Shown here: piece after piece, positions 16,282-24,890 of the stretch
Layout: each line of letters begins with the position of its first letter
How positions within the stretch are numbered: the stretch's first letter is position 1
From: Phycisphaerae bacterium
Lineage (GTDB): Bacteria > Planctomycetota > Phycisphaerae > Phycisphaerales > SM1A02
DNA: 64,000 nucleotides
Assembly (NCBI GenBank): GCA_016795035.1
Contig: JAEUIT010000097.1
Span: 62,001-126,000 of the forward strand
Direction of reading: 5' to 3'
Position numbers and translations under genes: made by a program
Notes under the pieces: model-generated
The model's input: the letters and a program-made list of their open reading frames with translations, nothing else
Told to the model about the DNA's origin: nothing
The model's database searches: none

Positions 16282-17076
16282 CTAAAACGCGAAGATCGTG
16301 TCCAGCACCTGCGCGATGATGCCCTTCGCGCTTGAGTCGCGGACCTGGCCCTTCGTCAACTTCTGGATCGATGCGTTGGCCAGGCGCTGGCTCTGCACGA
16401 TGTTCGTCGCGTCGACGTCCTCGGGGCGGCACTCGCCGGAGAGCTTGATCGTCTGCTCCTCGTCGTCATTCTTGATGTGCTTGTACGCCTCGATCACGAG
16501 TACGCCGTTCGGGCGGACCTCGATGACTTCCGCCGTGATGCGGGCCGTGAAGTTGTCCTTGCGGTTCACGTCGCCCTTCGTGTCGAACTTCTTCTGCGCG
16601 CCGAGTTCGACGCCTGGCAGCTGATTGCCGCTGAAGTTCGCGTCGTCGCCGAGCGCGTCGATGCTGAAGTTCCAGAATTGCCCGACCTCGGCGGCGAGGT
16701 CGTACTTCTTGTCGGTCTTCACCTTGCCCGAGCTGGTCGCTTGACTCGACTCGGTGACCTGAATGGTGATCAGGTCATGGATCTTGAAGCTGCGCGGCTC
16801 GGGGTCTTGGACGGCCGTAAGCGATCCGCTCGGACCGGCAGGTCCGCCGTTCGCGGACGGCGGCTCGGCCTGCTGTGACTCGAGCGCGCTGACGGAGAGC
16901 GGCACGGTCAACGTGGGTCGCGCGTCGGCGGGCGGCGCCTGGCGGGTGCGCGGCGCCGGCGCAGGTTTGGTCGGCTCCGGCCTGGTGGGCTCCGTGTTGC
17001 TGGGCTCGGCCGCGATCGCGTGCGCTGTGGCTGCAACGACGAGAAGGGACGCGACGACTCGAGGCGCTCTTCGCAT
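16282..17076 (-). CDS. flgH: Flagellar L-ring protein FlgH
   Basis: The 264-residue protein has a signal peptide (about 1-22, 'LLVVAATAHAIAA') and a Pro/Thr-rich spacer. The FlgH core covers about 95-264: 'FKIHDLITIQVTESSQATSSG', 'FSGNQLPGVELGAQKKFDTKG' (key residues G-x-G), 'ARITAEVIEVRPNGVLVIEAYK' and 'LSGECRPEDVDATNIVQSQRLANA'. It forms the outer-membrane ring of the flagellar basal body. Unlike most FlgH it has no Cys lipobox after the signal peptide, so it may not be lipidated. It is the last gene of the flgF-G-A-H operon, 2 bp after flgA. Confidence 0.92.
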   Translation of the reverse strand: MRRAPRVVASLLVVAATAHAIAAEPSNTEPTRPEPTKPAPAPRTRQAPPADARPTLTVPLSVSALESQQAEPPSANGGPAGPSGSLTAVQDPEPRSFKIHDLITIQVTESSQATSSGKVKTDKKYDLAAEVGQFWNFSIDALGDDANFSGNQLPGVELGAQKKFDTKGDVNRKDNFTARITAEVIEVRPNGVLVIEAYKHIKNDDEEQTIKLSGECRPEDVDATNIVQSQRLANASIQKLTKGQVRDSSAKGIIAQVLDTIFAF

Positions 17077-17078
17077 AG

Positions 17079-18152
17079 TCAGACTCCTTCACGCACTTCG
17101 GCGCGTCCCGGACCGACGACCACCGCCGAGAACGTGCGTTGCGCCTTCCGATCCTTGCGGTCGATCACGCGCAGCTCGATCACGTCGCCGACCGCGCCGT
17201 CGCTCACGGCCACGGCGGGGATCTCGATCGCGACCAATCCCACTTCGCGCCGTACGACGACGCGGTCGTTCTTCTTGATCTCGATCGGCTTGCGCACCTT
17301 GCTCGCGGGCACGCGCTCGCCGGCGGCGAGCGAGTCCATCGCGTTCGCGACGAGCGCCGACTCCACCGTCGCGAAGCGCGCGAAGTCGGACGGGCTCAGC
17401 CACTCCTCGCGGATCTCGATCGCGGATTCGAGCGGCTCGTTGCGGCGGATCGCACGGGTCGCGACGGCGACGTCGCGGCGAAGAAGCGGGAGGACGACGA
17501 CCTCATGCCGCGCGACGACCGAGTCGGCGTCGCGCTCGATGATCCGCATCGCGATGCGGTCGCTCGAGAGCGACGCGAGCGGAACGAGTTCGTAGCGGTG
17601 CGGGCCGCGGGCGTCGAGAAGCGCGTTGTCCGCGCCTTCCACGATGATCCGCATCTCGGCGCGCTTGCCTGCGTGCACGTCGACGAGCATCTGCGCGAGA
17701 AGCCCGCGCGGCGTCGTGGTGCCGAGCGCCGAGGCCGCGAGGAATCCGCGCTCCACGTTGCTCGGACCTGCGGGCGGACGCGGGGCGAGGCTGTCGTCGA
17801 CCGACATGCCCTTCATCGCGCGCGGCTGGTCGCTCGACGCGAACTGCACGCGCGTCTCGTGTCCGCTGAGGTCGATGAGCCCGAGCTTGGCGCCCGCGGC
17901 GCTCAGGGCATCGCGGACCTGGTCGATCGGCACGACCATCTCGCCCGACATGCCGCGGGCGTCGGCGACGACCGTCGATGCGAGCGCTTCGGCGTCGGGA
18001 CCGTCGAGATATGCGATGTCCGCGAGCGTGACACGCTCGACCGGGCGGTCGAGCCGCGTGACGCTCTTCAGGACGATCGAGTCGGCCATCGCGGCGGCTG
18101 CAACGGCGAGACTGGCTGCAACGGTGAAGATGGTTCGGTGGCAGACGAGCAT
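17079..18152 (-). CDS. flgA: Flagellar P-ring chaperone FlgA
   Basis: A signal peptide ('TIFTVAASLAVAAAAMA') precedes a long N-terminal extension, and the C-terminal half carries the SAF/FlgA fold: 'VAVATRAIRRNEPLESAIEIRE', 'LVANAMDSLAAGERVPASKV' and 'IEIKKNDRVVVRREVGLVAIEI', ending in 'GDVIELRVIDRKDRK'. FlgA helps FlgI assemble the P-ring in the periplasm. At 357 residues it is longer than E. coli FlgA (219), the surplus lying before the SAF domain. The ATG at 18152 is favoured over 18173 because it leaves a shorter, more usual signal peptide. No flgI gene follows. Confidence 0.88.
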   Translation of the reverse strand: MLVCHRTIFTVAASLAVAAAAMADSIVLKSVTRLDRPVERVTLADIAYLDGPDAEALASTVVADARGMSGEMVVPIDQVRDALSAAGAKLGLIDLSGHETRVQFASSDQPRAMKGMSVDDSLAPRPPAGPSNVERGFLAASALGTTTPRGLLAQMLVDVHAGKRAEMRIIVEGADNALLDARGPHRYELVPLASLSSDRIAMRIIERDADSVVARHEVVVLPLLRRDVAVATRAIRRNEPLESAIEIREEWLSPSDFARFATVESALVANAMDSLAAGERVPASKVRKPIEIKKNDRVVVRREVGLVAIEIPAVAVSDGAVGDVIELRVIDRKDRKAQRTFSAVVVGPGRAEVREGV

Positions 18153-18206
18153 GATGGTGCGGATCCTCCGCATGAGTTGGCGAATGACGCGGTGCGTCAG
18201 CGGACG

Positions 18207-19019
18207 TCAGAAGCGACGAAGGTTGTTGACCTGCTGCAGCGTTTCGTTCGTGGCCTGGATCACTTGGCTATTCATCTCGAACGCGCGCTGCGTGCGGATG
18301 AGGGAGACCAGTTCGGTCACGGGCTCCGTGTTCGACTGCTCGAGGAAGCCCTGCATGATGGAGCCGCGTCCGTCTTCGGTCGGGTTGCCGATCAGCGGGT
18401 CACCGCTCGCGGCGCTCTGCACGAACACGTTGTTGCCGACCTGCATCAGGCCGGCTGGATTGATGAACTTCGCGAGCTGGATCTGCCCGATCTCTTCCGG
18501 TTCCGTCGCGCCGGTGAGAAGCACCGACACCGTGCCGTCCTGGCCGATCGTGACCTGCGTCGCGTCTTCGGGGATCGTGATGTTCGGCTCGGCGAGTCGA
18601 TAGCCGGCGGAGTTCGCGAGGACAAGTTCGCCGTCGGCGTTCGTCGTGAAGTTGCCGGCGCGCGTGTAACCCACGCCGCCGCCGATCGAGTCGGGCGTGT
18701 CGAGGATGAAGAAGCCGTCGCCCTCGATCATCATGTCGAGCGGCGCGCCGGTCTGTTCGGCCGGGCCTTGGCGCATGTCGAGCTGCGTGCCCGACACCTT
18801 CACGCCGAGGCCGACGGCCAGGCCGGTCGGGTAGCTGGTCGTGTTGTCGCGCGGCAGATTCGGCTGCGCAAGCTGCACGTAGTAGATGTCCTCGAAGTTC
18901 GCCCGGCTCTTCTTGAAGCCGACCGTGTTGACGTTCGCGAGGTTATTCGCGACGACGTCGAGGTTGAAGCTCAGGGCGTTGAGCCCGGTGGCGGCGGTGT
19001 TGAGGGCGAGGTAGCTCAT
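18207..19019 (-). CDS. flgG: Flagellar distal rod protein FlgG
   Basis: The 270-residue protein is a close match to FlgG in length and motifs. 'LDVVANNLANVNTVGFKKSRANFED' is the N-terminal rod signature, 'YTRAGNFTTNADGELVLANSAGY' the central one, and 'LVSLIRTQRAFEMNSQVIQATNE' the C-terminal helix that packs with the N-terminus. FlgG builds the distal rod through the P and L rings. It has no cleavable signal and is exported by the flagellar type III apparatus. Confidence 0.95.
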   Translation of the reverse strand: MSYLALNTAATGLNALSFNLDVVANNLANVNTVGFKKSRANFEDIYYVQLAQPNLPRDNTTSYPTGLAVGLGVKVSGTQLDMRQGPAEQTGAPLDMMIEGDGFFILDTPDSIGGGVGYTRAGNFTTNADGELVLANSAGYRLAEPNITIPEDATQVTIGQDGTVSVLLTGATEPEEIGQIQLAKFINPAGLMQVGNNVFVQSAASGDPLIGNPTEDGRGSIMQGFLEQSNTEPVTELVSLIRTQRAFEMNSQVIQATNETLQQVNNLRRF

Positions 19020-19076
19020 GGCGTCGTTAGGGAGTGCTCTCGCGGCAGGGCCGTCGAAGTCGGGACGTGAAGTTCG

Positions 19077-19895
19077 TTAGGCGATGCGCGCAAGGCCCGC
19101 GATCGCTTGACCGTTGAGTTGGTCCTGGTACTGCATCATGCGAAGCGCCGATTCGAGCATGCGCGACTGGCGCGTGAGCTCGACCATCGACGTGATGGGA
19201 TCGGCGGCGCTGCGCTCAAGCGCCGACTGCTGGACCTCCACCGAGCTGTCGGGAACGCGCTCCCACGCACCGTTGATGCGCAGGATGTTCTCGGGCTGCT
19301 TCTCGAGCGTGAGGACGTCCTTCGGGCGCACGATGCGGAAGCGCGCGACTTCGTCGCCGTCCTGGAAGATGCGGCCGTCGTTGTCGACGCGGAAGTCCAT
19401 CGTCGGATCGATGCGAATCGCGCGGCCGTTCTCGCCCATGTACGAGCGGCCCGAGTCGGCGCTTCGGAGCGTGCCGTCGCGGTCGACGACGATCGCACCC
19501 GCGCGGGTCACTTCGAGCGGCGGCTGGTTGCGCCCGCCGCGGCCGCCTTGCGCCTGCCGCTGGTTGCCTGCGGGCGTCAGCGCAAAGAAGCCCTGTCCGC
19601 GAAGCGCAAGATCGGTCTGATTGCCGGTGAGTTCGATCGATCCTTGCGTGAGGTCGATGCGGTCGCGGTCGAAGCGAATGCCGCCGCCGAGCTTCTCAAG
19701 GAGCTCCTGCGGCGGGGCCATCGGGTCGGCGAGCGGCGACTGGCCTTCGATGCGTTCGGCCGGCCGTTCGCGTGCAACGACGAAATCCGGCTTGAAGCCG
19801 GCGGTGTTGACCTGGGCAAGGTTGTTGGCGACGACATCCATGCGACGCATCGCCGCAAGCACGCCACCGGTCGCCAAGTGAAATCCGTAGTTCAT
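19077..19895 (-). CDS. flgF: Flagellar proximal rod protein FlgF
   Basis: The ATG at 19895 follows a GGAGG and overlaps the upstream small ORF's stop as ATGA. The 272-residue product has the rod signature 'MDVVANNLAQVNTAGFKPDF' near the N-terminus and a C-terminal helix 'MVELTRQSRMLESALRMMQYQD'. It is more divergent than FlgG and carries a Gly/Arg/Gln-rich loop ('NQRQAQGGRGGRNQPP'), fitting FlgF rather than a second FlgG. It begins the rod section of the basal-body operon. Confidence 0.88.
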   Translation of the reverse strand: MNYGFHLATGGVLAAMRRMDVVANNLAQVNTAGFKPDFVVARERPAERIEGQSPLADPMAPPQELLEKLGGGIRFDRDRIDLTQGSIELTGNQTDLALRGQGFFALTPAGNQRQAQGGRGGRNQPPLEVTRAGAIVVDRDGTLRSADSGRSYMGENGRAIRIDPTMDFRVDNDGRIFQDGDEVARFRIVRPKDVLTLEKQPENILRINGAWERVPDSSVEVQQSALERSAADPITSMVELTRQSRMLESALRMMQYQDQLNGQAIAGLARIA

Positions 19896-20149
19896 GAGCG
19901 AGTCGCCTCCCGCACAGCACACGGCGTGCCTCGCAGGCGTTCGACCACGAGCGCGAGGTGACGGTTGGCCGCGAGGCGCGCAGCCCGAGCGATCGCCGCG
20001 CCGAGGTCCGGCGTGACGACGAGGTCATCGCCTCGTCCGAGCGCGGAGGCCGCGATCGCTCCCGCGACGGTCCGTGTCGCAGAGAGAGTCCGGCTCTCGC
20101 CTGGCGTATGCGGCTGCCTCCGCAGCGTGTTGTTGGTTGCGTCCTGCAT
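19892..20149 (-). CDS. Small hypothetical protein coupled to flgF
   Basis: This 85-residue ORF ends in ATGA overlap with the flgF start, the kind of coupling seen at other real gene junctions here, and has the GC-rich third positions of coding DNA. It contains 'GDDLVVTPDLGAAIARAARLAANRHLALVVERLRG', which looks like one strand and two helices (key hydrophobics L-V-V and A-A-I). No family is recognised. I place the start at ATG 20149, behind a GGAG; an ATG at 20215 would add 22 residues. Its position suggests a flagellar role, by context only. Confidence 0.5.
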   Translation of the reverse strand: MQDATNNTLRRQPHTPGESRTLSATRTVAGAIAASALGRGDDLVVTPDLGAAIARAARLAANRHLALVVERLRGTPCAVREATRS

Positions 20150-20427
20150 TGGGCGGCACTCCGTTGCCTTCCACCACGCGGACTCCGCCGCGCGTCTCTC
20201 CGCCGAGCCGTCCATGGCTCATCCGGGCGAGCGACAGACATTGGCAACGGGCGTGCCTGACGCCGATCGCGGGTCGCGCGGTCAGAAACGCGGTTCGCTC
20301 ACGGGCGCTCGCTCGCGCGCCGCGCATCGGTTGCGCAGCGACGCAGCCGGTGCGCGTCGCGTCCGATTTGTGACGGCCGCGGCGCGACCGGGCCGATTGA
20401 CGTGTGCCACGATCCCCTAGGCGCGCG

Positions 20428-20682
20428 ATGCCCAGCACAACGACGACGGAGTGCCCTCACCTCGACCGCGGTGACGCCCGATGCGAGGCGCGTTTCGCCG
20501 TCAGCAGGCTCGAGGACTTCTTCGCCGTCTGTTGCGGCCGGTATCGACTCTGCGCGACGTTCCGCGAGTTGTCCCGAACCGATCCGCACCACTCGGTTCC
20601 CTCGCCTTCCACGGTCGTGGCCATGACTGCCGATGGACGAACGCTCAGCCAACCGGACCGGGTTCAGCCCCTCCTTCCGTGA
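20428..20682 (+). CDS. Small Cys-rich (putative zinc-binding) protein
   Basis: The 84-residue product has cysteines at 9, 19, 35, 36 and 42 in a CPHL-x6-C ... CC-x5-C layout ('ECPHLDRGDARCEARF', 'FFAVCCGRYRLCATFREL'). This resembles small treble-clef-like proteins that are common but unnamed in planctomycetes. The frame overlaps the start of xerD by 50 bp. The last 30 residues look non-globular. A DNA- or RNA-binding role is possible but not shown. Confidence 0.55.
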   Translation: MPSTTTTECPHLDRGDARCEARFAVSRLEDFFAVCCGRYRLCATFRELSRTDPHHSVPSPSTVVAMTADGRTLSQPDRVQPLLP

Positions 20683-21562
20683 GTTTCTTGGGTACCTCCG
20701 CGTCGAAGCGGGACTCGCGCCGGCCACGCTTGAGGCGTACGGGCGCGATCTGCGGCAGTTCGAGGAGTACGTCGCCGAGCGCGGCGTCGCGACGCCGCAG
20801 GACGTCTCGATGCAGACGGTCGCCGAACACCTCCAATCGCTGCATCGCGAGTGCGGGTACGAAGCGACGACGGTCGCGCGGCATCTCGCCACGCTGCGCG
20901 TCTACTTCCGCTACCTCTACGCGAATCGCAAGGTCCCGACCGATCCCGCGCGACTGATCGAGCGACCGACGCGCTGGCGCCGATTGCCCGGCTACCTGTC
21001 GCCGAATCAGTTGAAGGCGCTCGTCTCGGCGCCGACGCCCGAGCACGGCGACCTCTGGCTCCGCGACCGAACGATGCTCGAACTGATGTGGGCCGCGGGC
21101 CTTCGCGCGAGCGAAGTCGGTCGCCTCAAGATCAACGACTACAACGACACGCTGCTCATCCTGGTGGTCTGGGGCAAGGGGTCGAAGCAACGCGTCGTGC
21201 CGATCGGTACGCCCGCGCAGGCGCTCGTGCGGCAGTACCTCGCCGAGTGCCGCCCGCATCTCGCCCGATTCCAAGACGGCCGAGACGAGCATCGGCTGCT
21301 TCTCTCGTTCACCGGCCGACCGCTTGAGCGCGTCGCGGTGTGGCAGATCGTGAAGAAGTACGCCGCGATCGCCGGCCTGCGCGACGTCCACCCGCACACC
21401 CTGCGACACTCGTTCGCCACGCATCTCGTCGTCGGCGGCGCGGACCTGCGCGTCGTGCAGGAGTTGCTGGGACACTCCAACATCAATACGACGCAGATCT
21501 ACACCCACGTCGATCGCACGAAGCTGCGCGACGTCGTCCGCAAGCATCACCCGCGCCCCTGA
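20633..21562 (+). CDS. xerD: Tyrosine recombinase XerD
   Basis: The 309-residue protein has a SAM-like core-binding domain (about 10-105) and the catalytic domain with all expected residues: Arg158 ('GLRASE'), Lys182 ('GKGSKQR'), His255 and Arg258 ('HTLRHSFATHL'), His281 ('LGHSN') and Tyr290 ('IYTHV'). Length and motif match XerC/XerD, which resolve chromosome dimers at dif with FtsK. No second Xer gene and no dif-like site was seen in the window. The closeness of 'LLGHSNINTTQIYTHV' to XerD rather than integrases favours a housekeeping role. Confidence 0.9.
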   Translation: MDERSANRTGFSPSFREFLGYLRVEAGLAPATLEAYGRDLRQFEEYVAERGVATPQDVSMQTVAEHLQSLHRECGYEATTVARHLATLRVYFRYLYANRKVPTDPARLIERPTRWRRLPGYLSPNQLKALVSAPTPEHGDLWLRDRTMLELMWAAGLRASEVGRLKINDYNDTLLILVVWGKGSKQRVVPIGTPAQALVRQYLAECRPHLARFQDGRDEHRLLLSFTGRPLERVAVWQIVKKYAAIAGLRDVHPHTLRHSFATHLVVGGADLRVVQELLGHSNINTTQIYTHVDRTKLRDVVRKHHPRP

Positions 21563-21574
21563 GCGAGCACCCGC

Positions 21575-23104
21575 ATGGCCACTTCGAATCCCACGCCGGA
21601 CCCGTGCCTTCTCGTCATCTTTGGCGCGTCGGGCGATCTCACGTCGCGCAAGCTCATTCCCGCCATGTACGAAATGGCGAAGGCCGGCACGCTCGCCAAG
21701 GAAACACGCATCGTCGGAGTGAGCCGCTCGCCCAAGACCGACGAGCAGTGGCGCACCGAACTCGAGCCGTGGGTGAAGCAACACGCGAAGGGATTCGATC
21801 CGAGCATCTGGGCGTCGTTCGCGCAGCGCATCCATTACTTCGCCGGCGACGCGGTGAAGCCCGATTGCTATCCCGCACTTCGCGATCGTCTCGATTCGAT
21901 GGCGGTGCAGTACGGCACGCGCGGAAACCTGCTCTTCTTTCTCAGCGTTGCCGAAGCGCTCTATGAGCCGATCGTCGAGCAGATCGACGAAGCGGGGCTC
22001 GTCACCGAAGGCAAGCGCTGGTGCAGCGTCGATCAGTCGTCGCGCTCGTGGCAGCGCATCATCGTGGAGAAGCCGTTCGGCCACGACGCGGTGAGCGCCG
22101 CGAGCCTGAACCGCGCGCTCGGTCGCGTATTCGAGGAAGAGTCGATCTATCGCATCGACCACTACCTCGGCAAGGAAGTCGTCCAGAGCCTCCTCGTCTT
22201 TCGCTTCGCCAACACGATCTTCGAGCCGCTCTGGAATTGGCAGTACGTCGATCACGTGCAGATCACGGCGGCGGAGACCGTGGGCGTCGGCCAGCGCGTC
22301 GCCTTCTACGACCAGACCGGCGCGATCCGCGACATGATCCAGTCGCACCTCTTCCAGATCCTCGCGTTCGTCGCGATGGAGCCGCCGAACGTGATGGCGC
22401 CGGATGCCGTGCGCGCCGAGAAGATCAAGATCGTCGAAGCGATCTCGATCCCGAAGGCCGAGGATCTCGCGCTCGTGGGCGCGCTTGGCCAATATGCAGG
22501 CGACGGCAAGGAACCCGCGTATCACGAAACGCCGGGCGCGACACCGGGGACGACGACCGAAACCTATGCGGCGATGAAGGTCACGTTCGACAACTGGCGC
22601 TGGGCCGGCACGCCGTTCTACATTCGGAGCGGCAAGAAGCTGAAGTCGAAGCTGACCGAGGTCGTCATCCAATTCAAGCCGCCGGCTGCCGATCTCTTCC
22701 GCTCGATCGACAGCGTGAAACGCGAGGGACGACGCCCGCCGAACCGCATGGTGATCGGCATCGCGCCGCGCGGGATCTTCAGCCTGCGTTTCGAATGCAA
22801 GGTGCCGGGCAGCGGCCTGCGCATCGACTCGATCGAGATGGACGTCGACTACGAAGAGCAGTTCAAGGTCGAGGCCGTCGAGGCGTACGGCCCGCTCATC
22901 GTGGACGCGATGCGCGGCGACCAGACGCTCTTCAAGCATCGCGTCGAAGTCGAAGGCGCGTGGAACGCGGTGATGCCGTTCCTCGACGAGCGCTCGGCCG
23001 GGATTCGCAAGGGGATCGCCGGCAACTACGCACCGGGCTCGTGGGGTCCGGCGTCGGCCGACGCGCTCCTGGCGCGCGACGGGCGCGCGTGGCATAACGG
23101 CTGA
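21575..23104 (+). CDS. zwf: Glucose-6-phosphate 1-dehydrogenase
   Basis: The 509-residue protein has the Rossmann signature 'IFGASGDLTSRKLIPA' (residues 15-30) and the active-site 'RIDHYLGKE' with catalytic His at about 195. It oxidises glucose 6-phosphate to the lactone with NADP+, the first step of the oxidative pentose phosphate pathway. The next gene (pgl) performs the second step. Other family blocks are 'VEKPFGHD', 'PPNVMAPDAVRAEK' and 'IRSGKKLKSK'. It starts 12 bp after xerD, so the three may be cotranscribed. No gnd gene is present. Confidence 0.96.
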   Translation: MATSNPTPDPCLLVIFGASGDLTSRKLIPAMYEMAKAGTLAKETRIVGVSRSPKTDEQWRTELEPWVKQHAKGFDPSIWASFAQRIHYFAGDAVKPDCYPALRDRLDSMAVQYGTRGNLLFFLSVAEALYEPIVEQIDEAGLVTEGKRWCSVDQSSRSWQRIIVEKPFGHDAVSAASLNRALGRVFEEESIYRIDHYLGKEVVQSLLVFRFANTIFEPLWNWQYVDHVQITAAETVGVGQRVAFYDQTGAIRDMIQSHLFQILAFVAMEPPNVMAPDAVRAEKIKIVEAISIPKAEDLALVGALGQYAGDGKEPAYHETPGATPGTTTETYAAMKVTFDNWRWAGTPFYIRSGKKLKSKLTEVVIQFKPPAADLFRSIDSVKREGRRPPNRMVIGIAPRGIFSLRFECKVPGSGLRIDSIEMDVDYEEQFKVEAVEAYGPLIVDAMRGDQTLFKHRVEVEGAWNAVMPFLDERSAGIRKGIAGNYAPGSWGPASADALLARDGRAWHNG

Positions 23105-23109
23105 GGCCG

Positions 23110-23115
23110 TACGAT
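23110..23115 (+). promoter_or_regulatory. TACGAT box 9 nt before pgl
   Basis: TACGAT sits nine bases before the ATG at 23125, and no Shine-Dalgarno lies between. It may give pgl its own promoter within the zwf unit. Confidence 0.45.
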
Positions 23116-23124
23116 GGCCGTCGC

Positions 23125-23907
23125 ATGAACGCCGACACCTACGACCTCGACGACGCGCCGCTTCCCAAGATAGCGCTGCCTGGCGAAGTCGTCGCGAGGC
23201 GCACCGCCGACGAACTCATCGACACCGCGACCGCCGATCTCGTCGTGCATGCCCAGAATTGCGTGCGCACGTTCGGCGACTTCCACATCGCGCTTTCGGG
23301 CGGCTCGACGCCGATGCCGCTCTACGAGCGCCTGATGTACGACCCGAACCTCCGCGCGCTCCCGTGGGGTCGCACGCACCTGTGGATCGTCGACGAGCGC
23401 TGCGTGCCGTTCGACAACGACAAGTCGAACTTCAAGCACATCAAGGAGATCATCGCGGACCACTCGGGCATTCCGCCCGAGCAAGTCCATCCGATGCTCG
23501 CCACGCGCCCCGATGCCGACGTCCTCTACGAACGTGAGCTGCGCGAGCATCTCGGGTGGCGCGAGAAGGGCCAGGATCGCCTTGATTACGTCCTTCTCGG
23601 CATGGGTCCGGACGGCCACACCGCGAGCATGTTTCCGCACCACGAGGTGCTCGACGAGCGCGAGCGCCTCGTGCGCCTGTGCGTCGGACCGCGCGTGACG
23701 CCGCCGAATCGCGTGACGATGACCTATCCCCTCCTCAACGCGGCGCGGCTCGTGAATGTGCTCGTCTGCGGAGCCGAGAAGGCTGCAACGTTGAAATCGG
23801 TCGCCACCGGCAACGACGACTTCCACGCGTATCCGATCAAGGGCATCAAGCCGTTGGCCGGAGCGCTGAAGTGGTACGTCGACGCGGCGGCGCTCGGCAC
23901 TCGCTGA
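23125..23907 (+). CDS. pgl: 6-phosphogluconolactonase
   Basis: The 260-residue protein matches the DevB/Pgl family: 'FHIALSGGSTPMPLYERLM', 'WIVDERCVPFDNDKSNFK' and 'VLLGMGPDGHTASMFP'. It hydrolyses 6-phosphoglucono-lactone to 6-phosphogluconate in the cytosol. It lies 20 bp after zwf, as expected for consecutive pathway steps. Confidence 0.95.
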   Translation: MNADTYDLDDAPLPKIALPGEVVARRTADELIDTATADLVVHAQNCVRTFGDFHIALSGGSTPMPLYERLMYDPNLRALPWGRTHLWIVDERCVPFDNDKSNFKHIKEIIADHSGIPPEQVHPMLATRPDADVLYERELREHLGWREKGQDRLDYVLLGMGPDGHTASMFPHHEVLDERERLVRLCVGPRVTPPNRVTMTYPLLNAARLVNVLVCGAEKAATLKSVATGNDDFHAYPIKGIKPLAGALKWYVDAAALGTR

Positions 23908-23943
23908 ATCGTTCGATAGACAGACTCTTCGAAGGGAGATCCC

Positions 23944-24309
23944 ATGTCGTATGTTGACGGATTCATCATTCCTATCGCCACGAAGAACCTCGCCGCGTAT
24001 CGCCGCGTGGCGCGTATCGCGTGCAAAGTATGGATGGACCACGGCGCGGTCGACTACAAGGAGTGCGTGGGCGACGACCTGAAGCCCTCGTTCGGCGTGC
24101 CGTTCACGAAGATCTCTGCTGCGAAGAAGGGCGAGACCGTCGTCTTTGCGTACATCGTCTACAAGTCGCGCAAGCACCGTGACCAAGTGAACGCGAAGGT
24201 CATGCAGGACCCGCGTCTCGCGAAGCTGATGAAGCCTGGCGCGATGCCGTTCGACATGAAGCGCCTTTCGTACGGCGGCTTCAAGACGATCGTGGGCGAT
24301 TCGCGGTAA
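23944..24309 (+). CDS. DUF1428 family protein
   Basis: The 121-residue protein begins 'MSYVDGFIIPIATKNLAAYR' and contains 'WMDHGAVDYKECVGDDL' and 'KSRKHRDQVNAKVMQDPRL', characteristic of the DUF1428 (YbaA-like) dimeric alpha/beta-barrel group. The family's biochemical role is not established. It has a good Shine-Dalgarno (AAGGGAG) before the ATG and lies 36 bp after pgl, possibly on the same transcript. Confidence 0.88.
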   Translation: MSYVDGFIIPIATKNLAAYRRVARIACKVWMDHGAVDYKECVGDDLKPSFGVPFTKISAAKKGETVVFAYIVYKSRKHRDQVNAKVMQDPRLAKLMKPGAMPFDMKRLSYGGFKTIVGDSR

Positions 24310-24345
24310 TCGCGCCGAAGTGAAACGCGGGCGGAGAGGCAAAGC

Positions 24346-24868
24346 CCCCCCTCCGCCGGCTGCGCCGGCACCTCCCCCACGCGAAGCGTGGGGGAGGAGT
24401 CAGAGCGCGAGCGCACGCACATCTCCTCCCCCAACTCGCCCCACCGCTGCGAGTTGGGGGAGGTGGCATCGCGCAGCGATGACGGTGGGGGCCTAGGAGA
24501 AAGCCGAGACCGAAAGCAGAGACAGAGGCAGAGCCCCCTCCGCCGGCTGCGCCGGCACCTTCCCCACGCGAAGCGTGGGGGAGGATTCCGAGCGCGAGCG
24601 CACACGCACATCTCCTCCCCCAACTCGCCCCAACGCTGCGAGTTGGGGGAGGTGGCATCGCGCAGCGATGACGGTGGGGGCCTATAGGAGAAAGCAGAGA
24701 CCGAAAGCAGAGACAGATGCAGAGCACCCCCTCCGCCGGCTGCGCCGGCACCTCCCCCACGCGAAGCGTGGGGGAGGAGTCAGAGCGCGAGCGCACCTGC
24801 ACATCTCCTCCCCCAACTCGCAGATTTGGGGGAGGTGGCATCGCGCAGCGATGACGGAGGGGGAGGCA
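24346..24868. repeat. Three tandem ~190-bp hairpin-rich repeats
   Basis: Units begin near 24346, 24534 and 24726, each opening with CCCCTCCGCCGGCTGCGCCGG. Each has four potential hairpins: CCGGCTGCGCCGG; CCCCCACGCGAAGCGTGGGGG; TCCCCCAACTCG paired with CGAGTTGGGGGA; and CATCGCGCAGCGATG. Two further units lie at 27485-27732 on the other side of the dockerin-like gene, in the same orientation. No credible coding frame is present although several open frames cross it. It fills the gap between DUF1428 and the convergent secreted-protein gene. Confidence 0.9.
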
Positions 24869-24890
24869 CCACTCCGCGTTGCAGCCGGGG

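Noticed and set aside
17139..19070. A 643-codon open frame on the plus strand
   Set aside because: It is antisense to flgA and flgG, both certain.
20633..21562. Integrase of a mobile element
   Set aside because: Motifs and length fit XerD, neighbours are housekeeping genes, and no attachment-site repeats were found.
20645..23095. An 816-codon open frame on the minus strand
   Set aside because: It is antisense to xerD and zwf, both certain.
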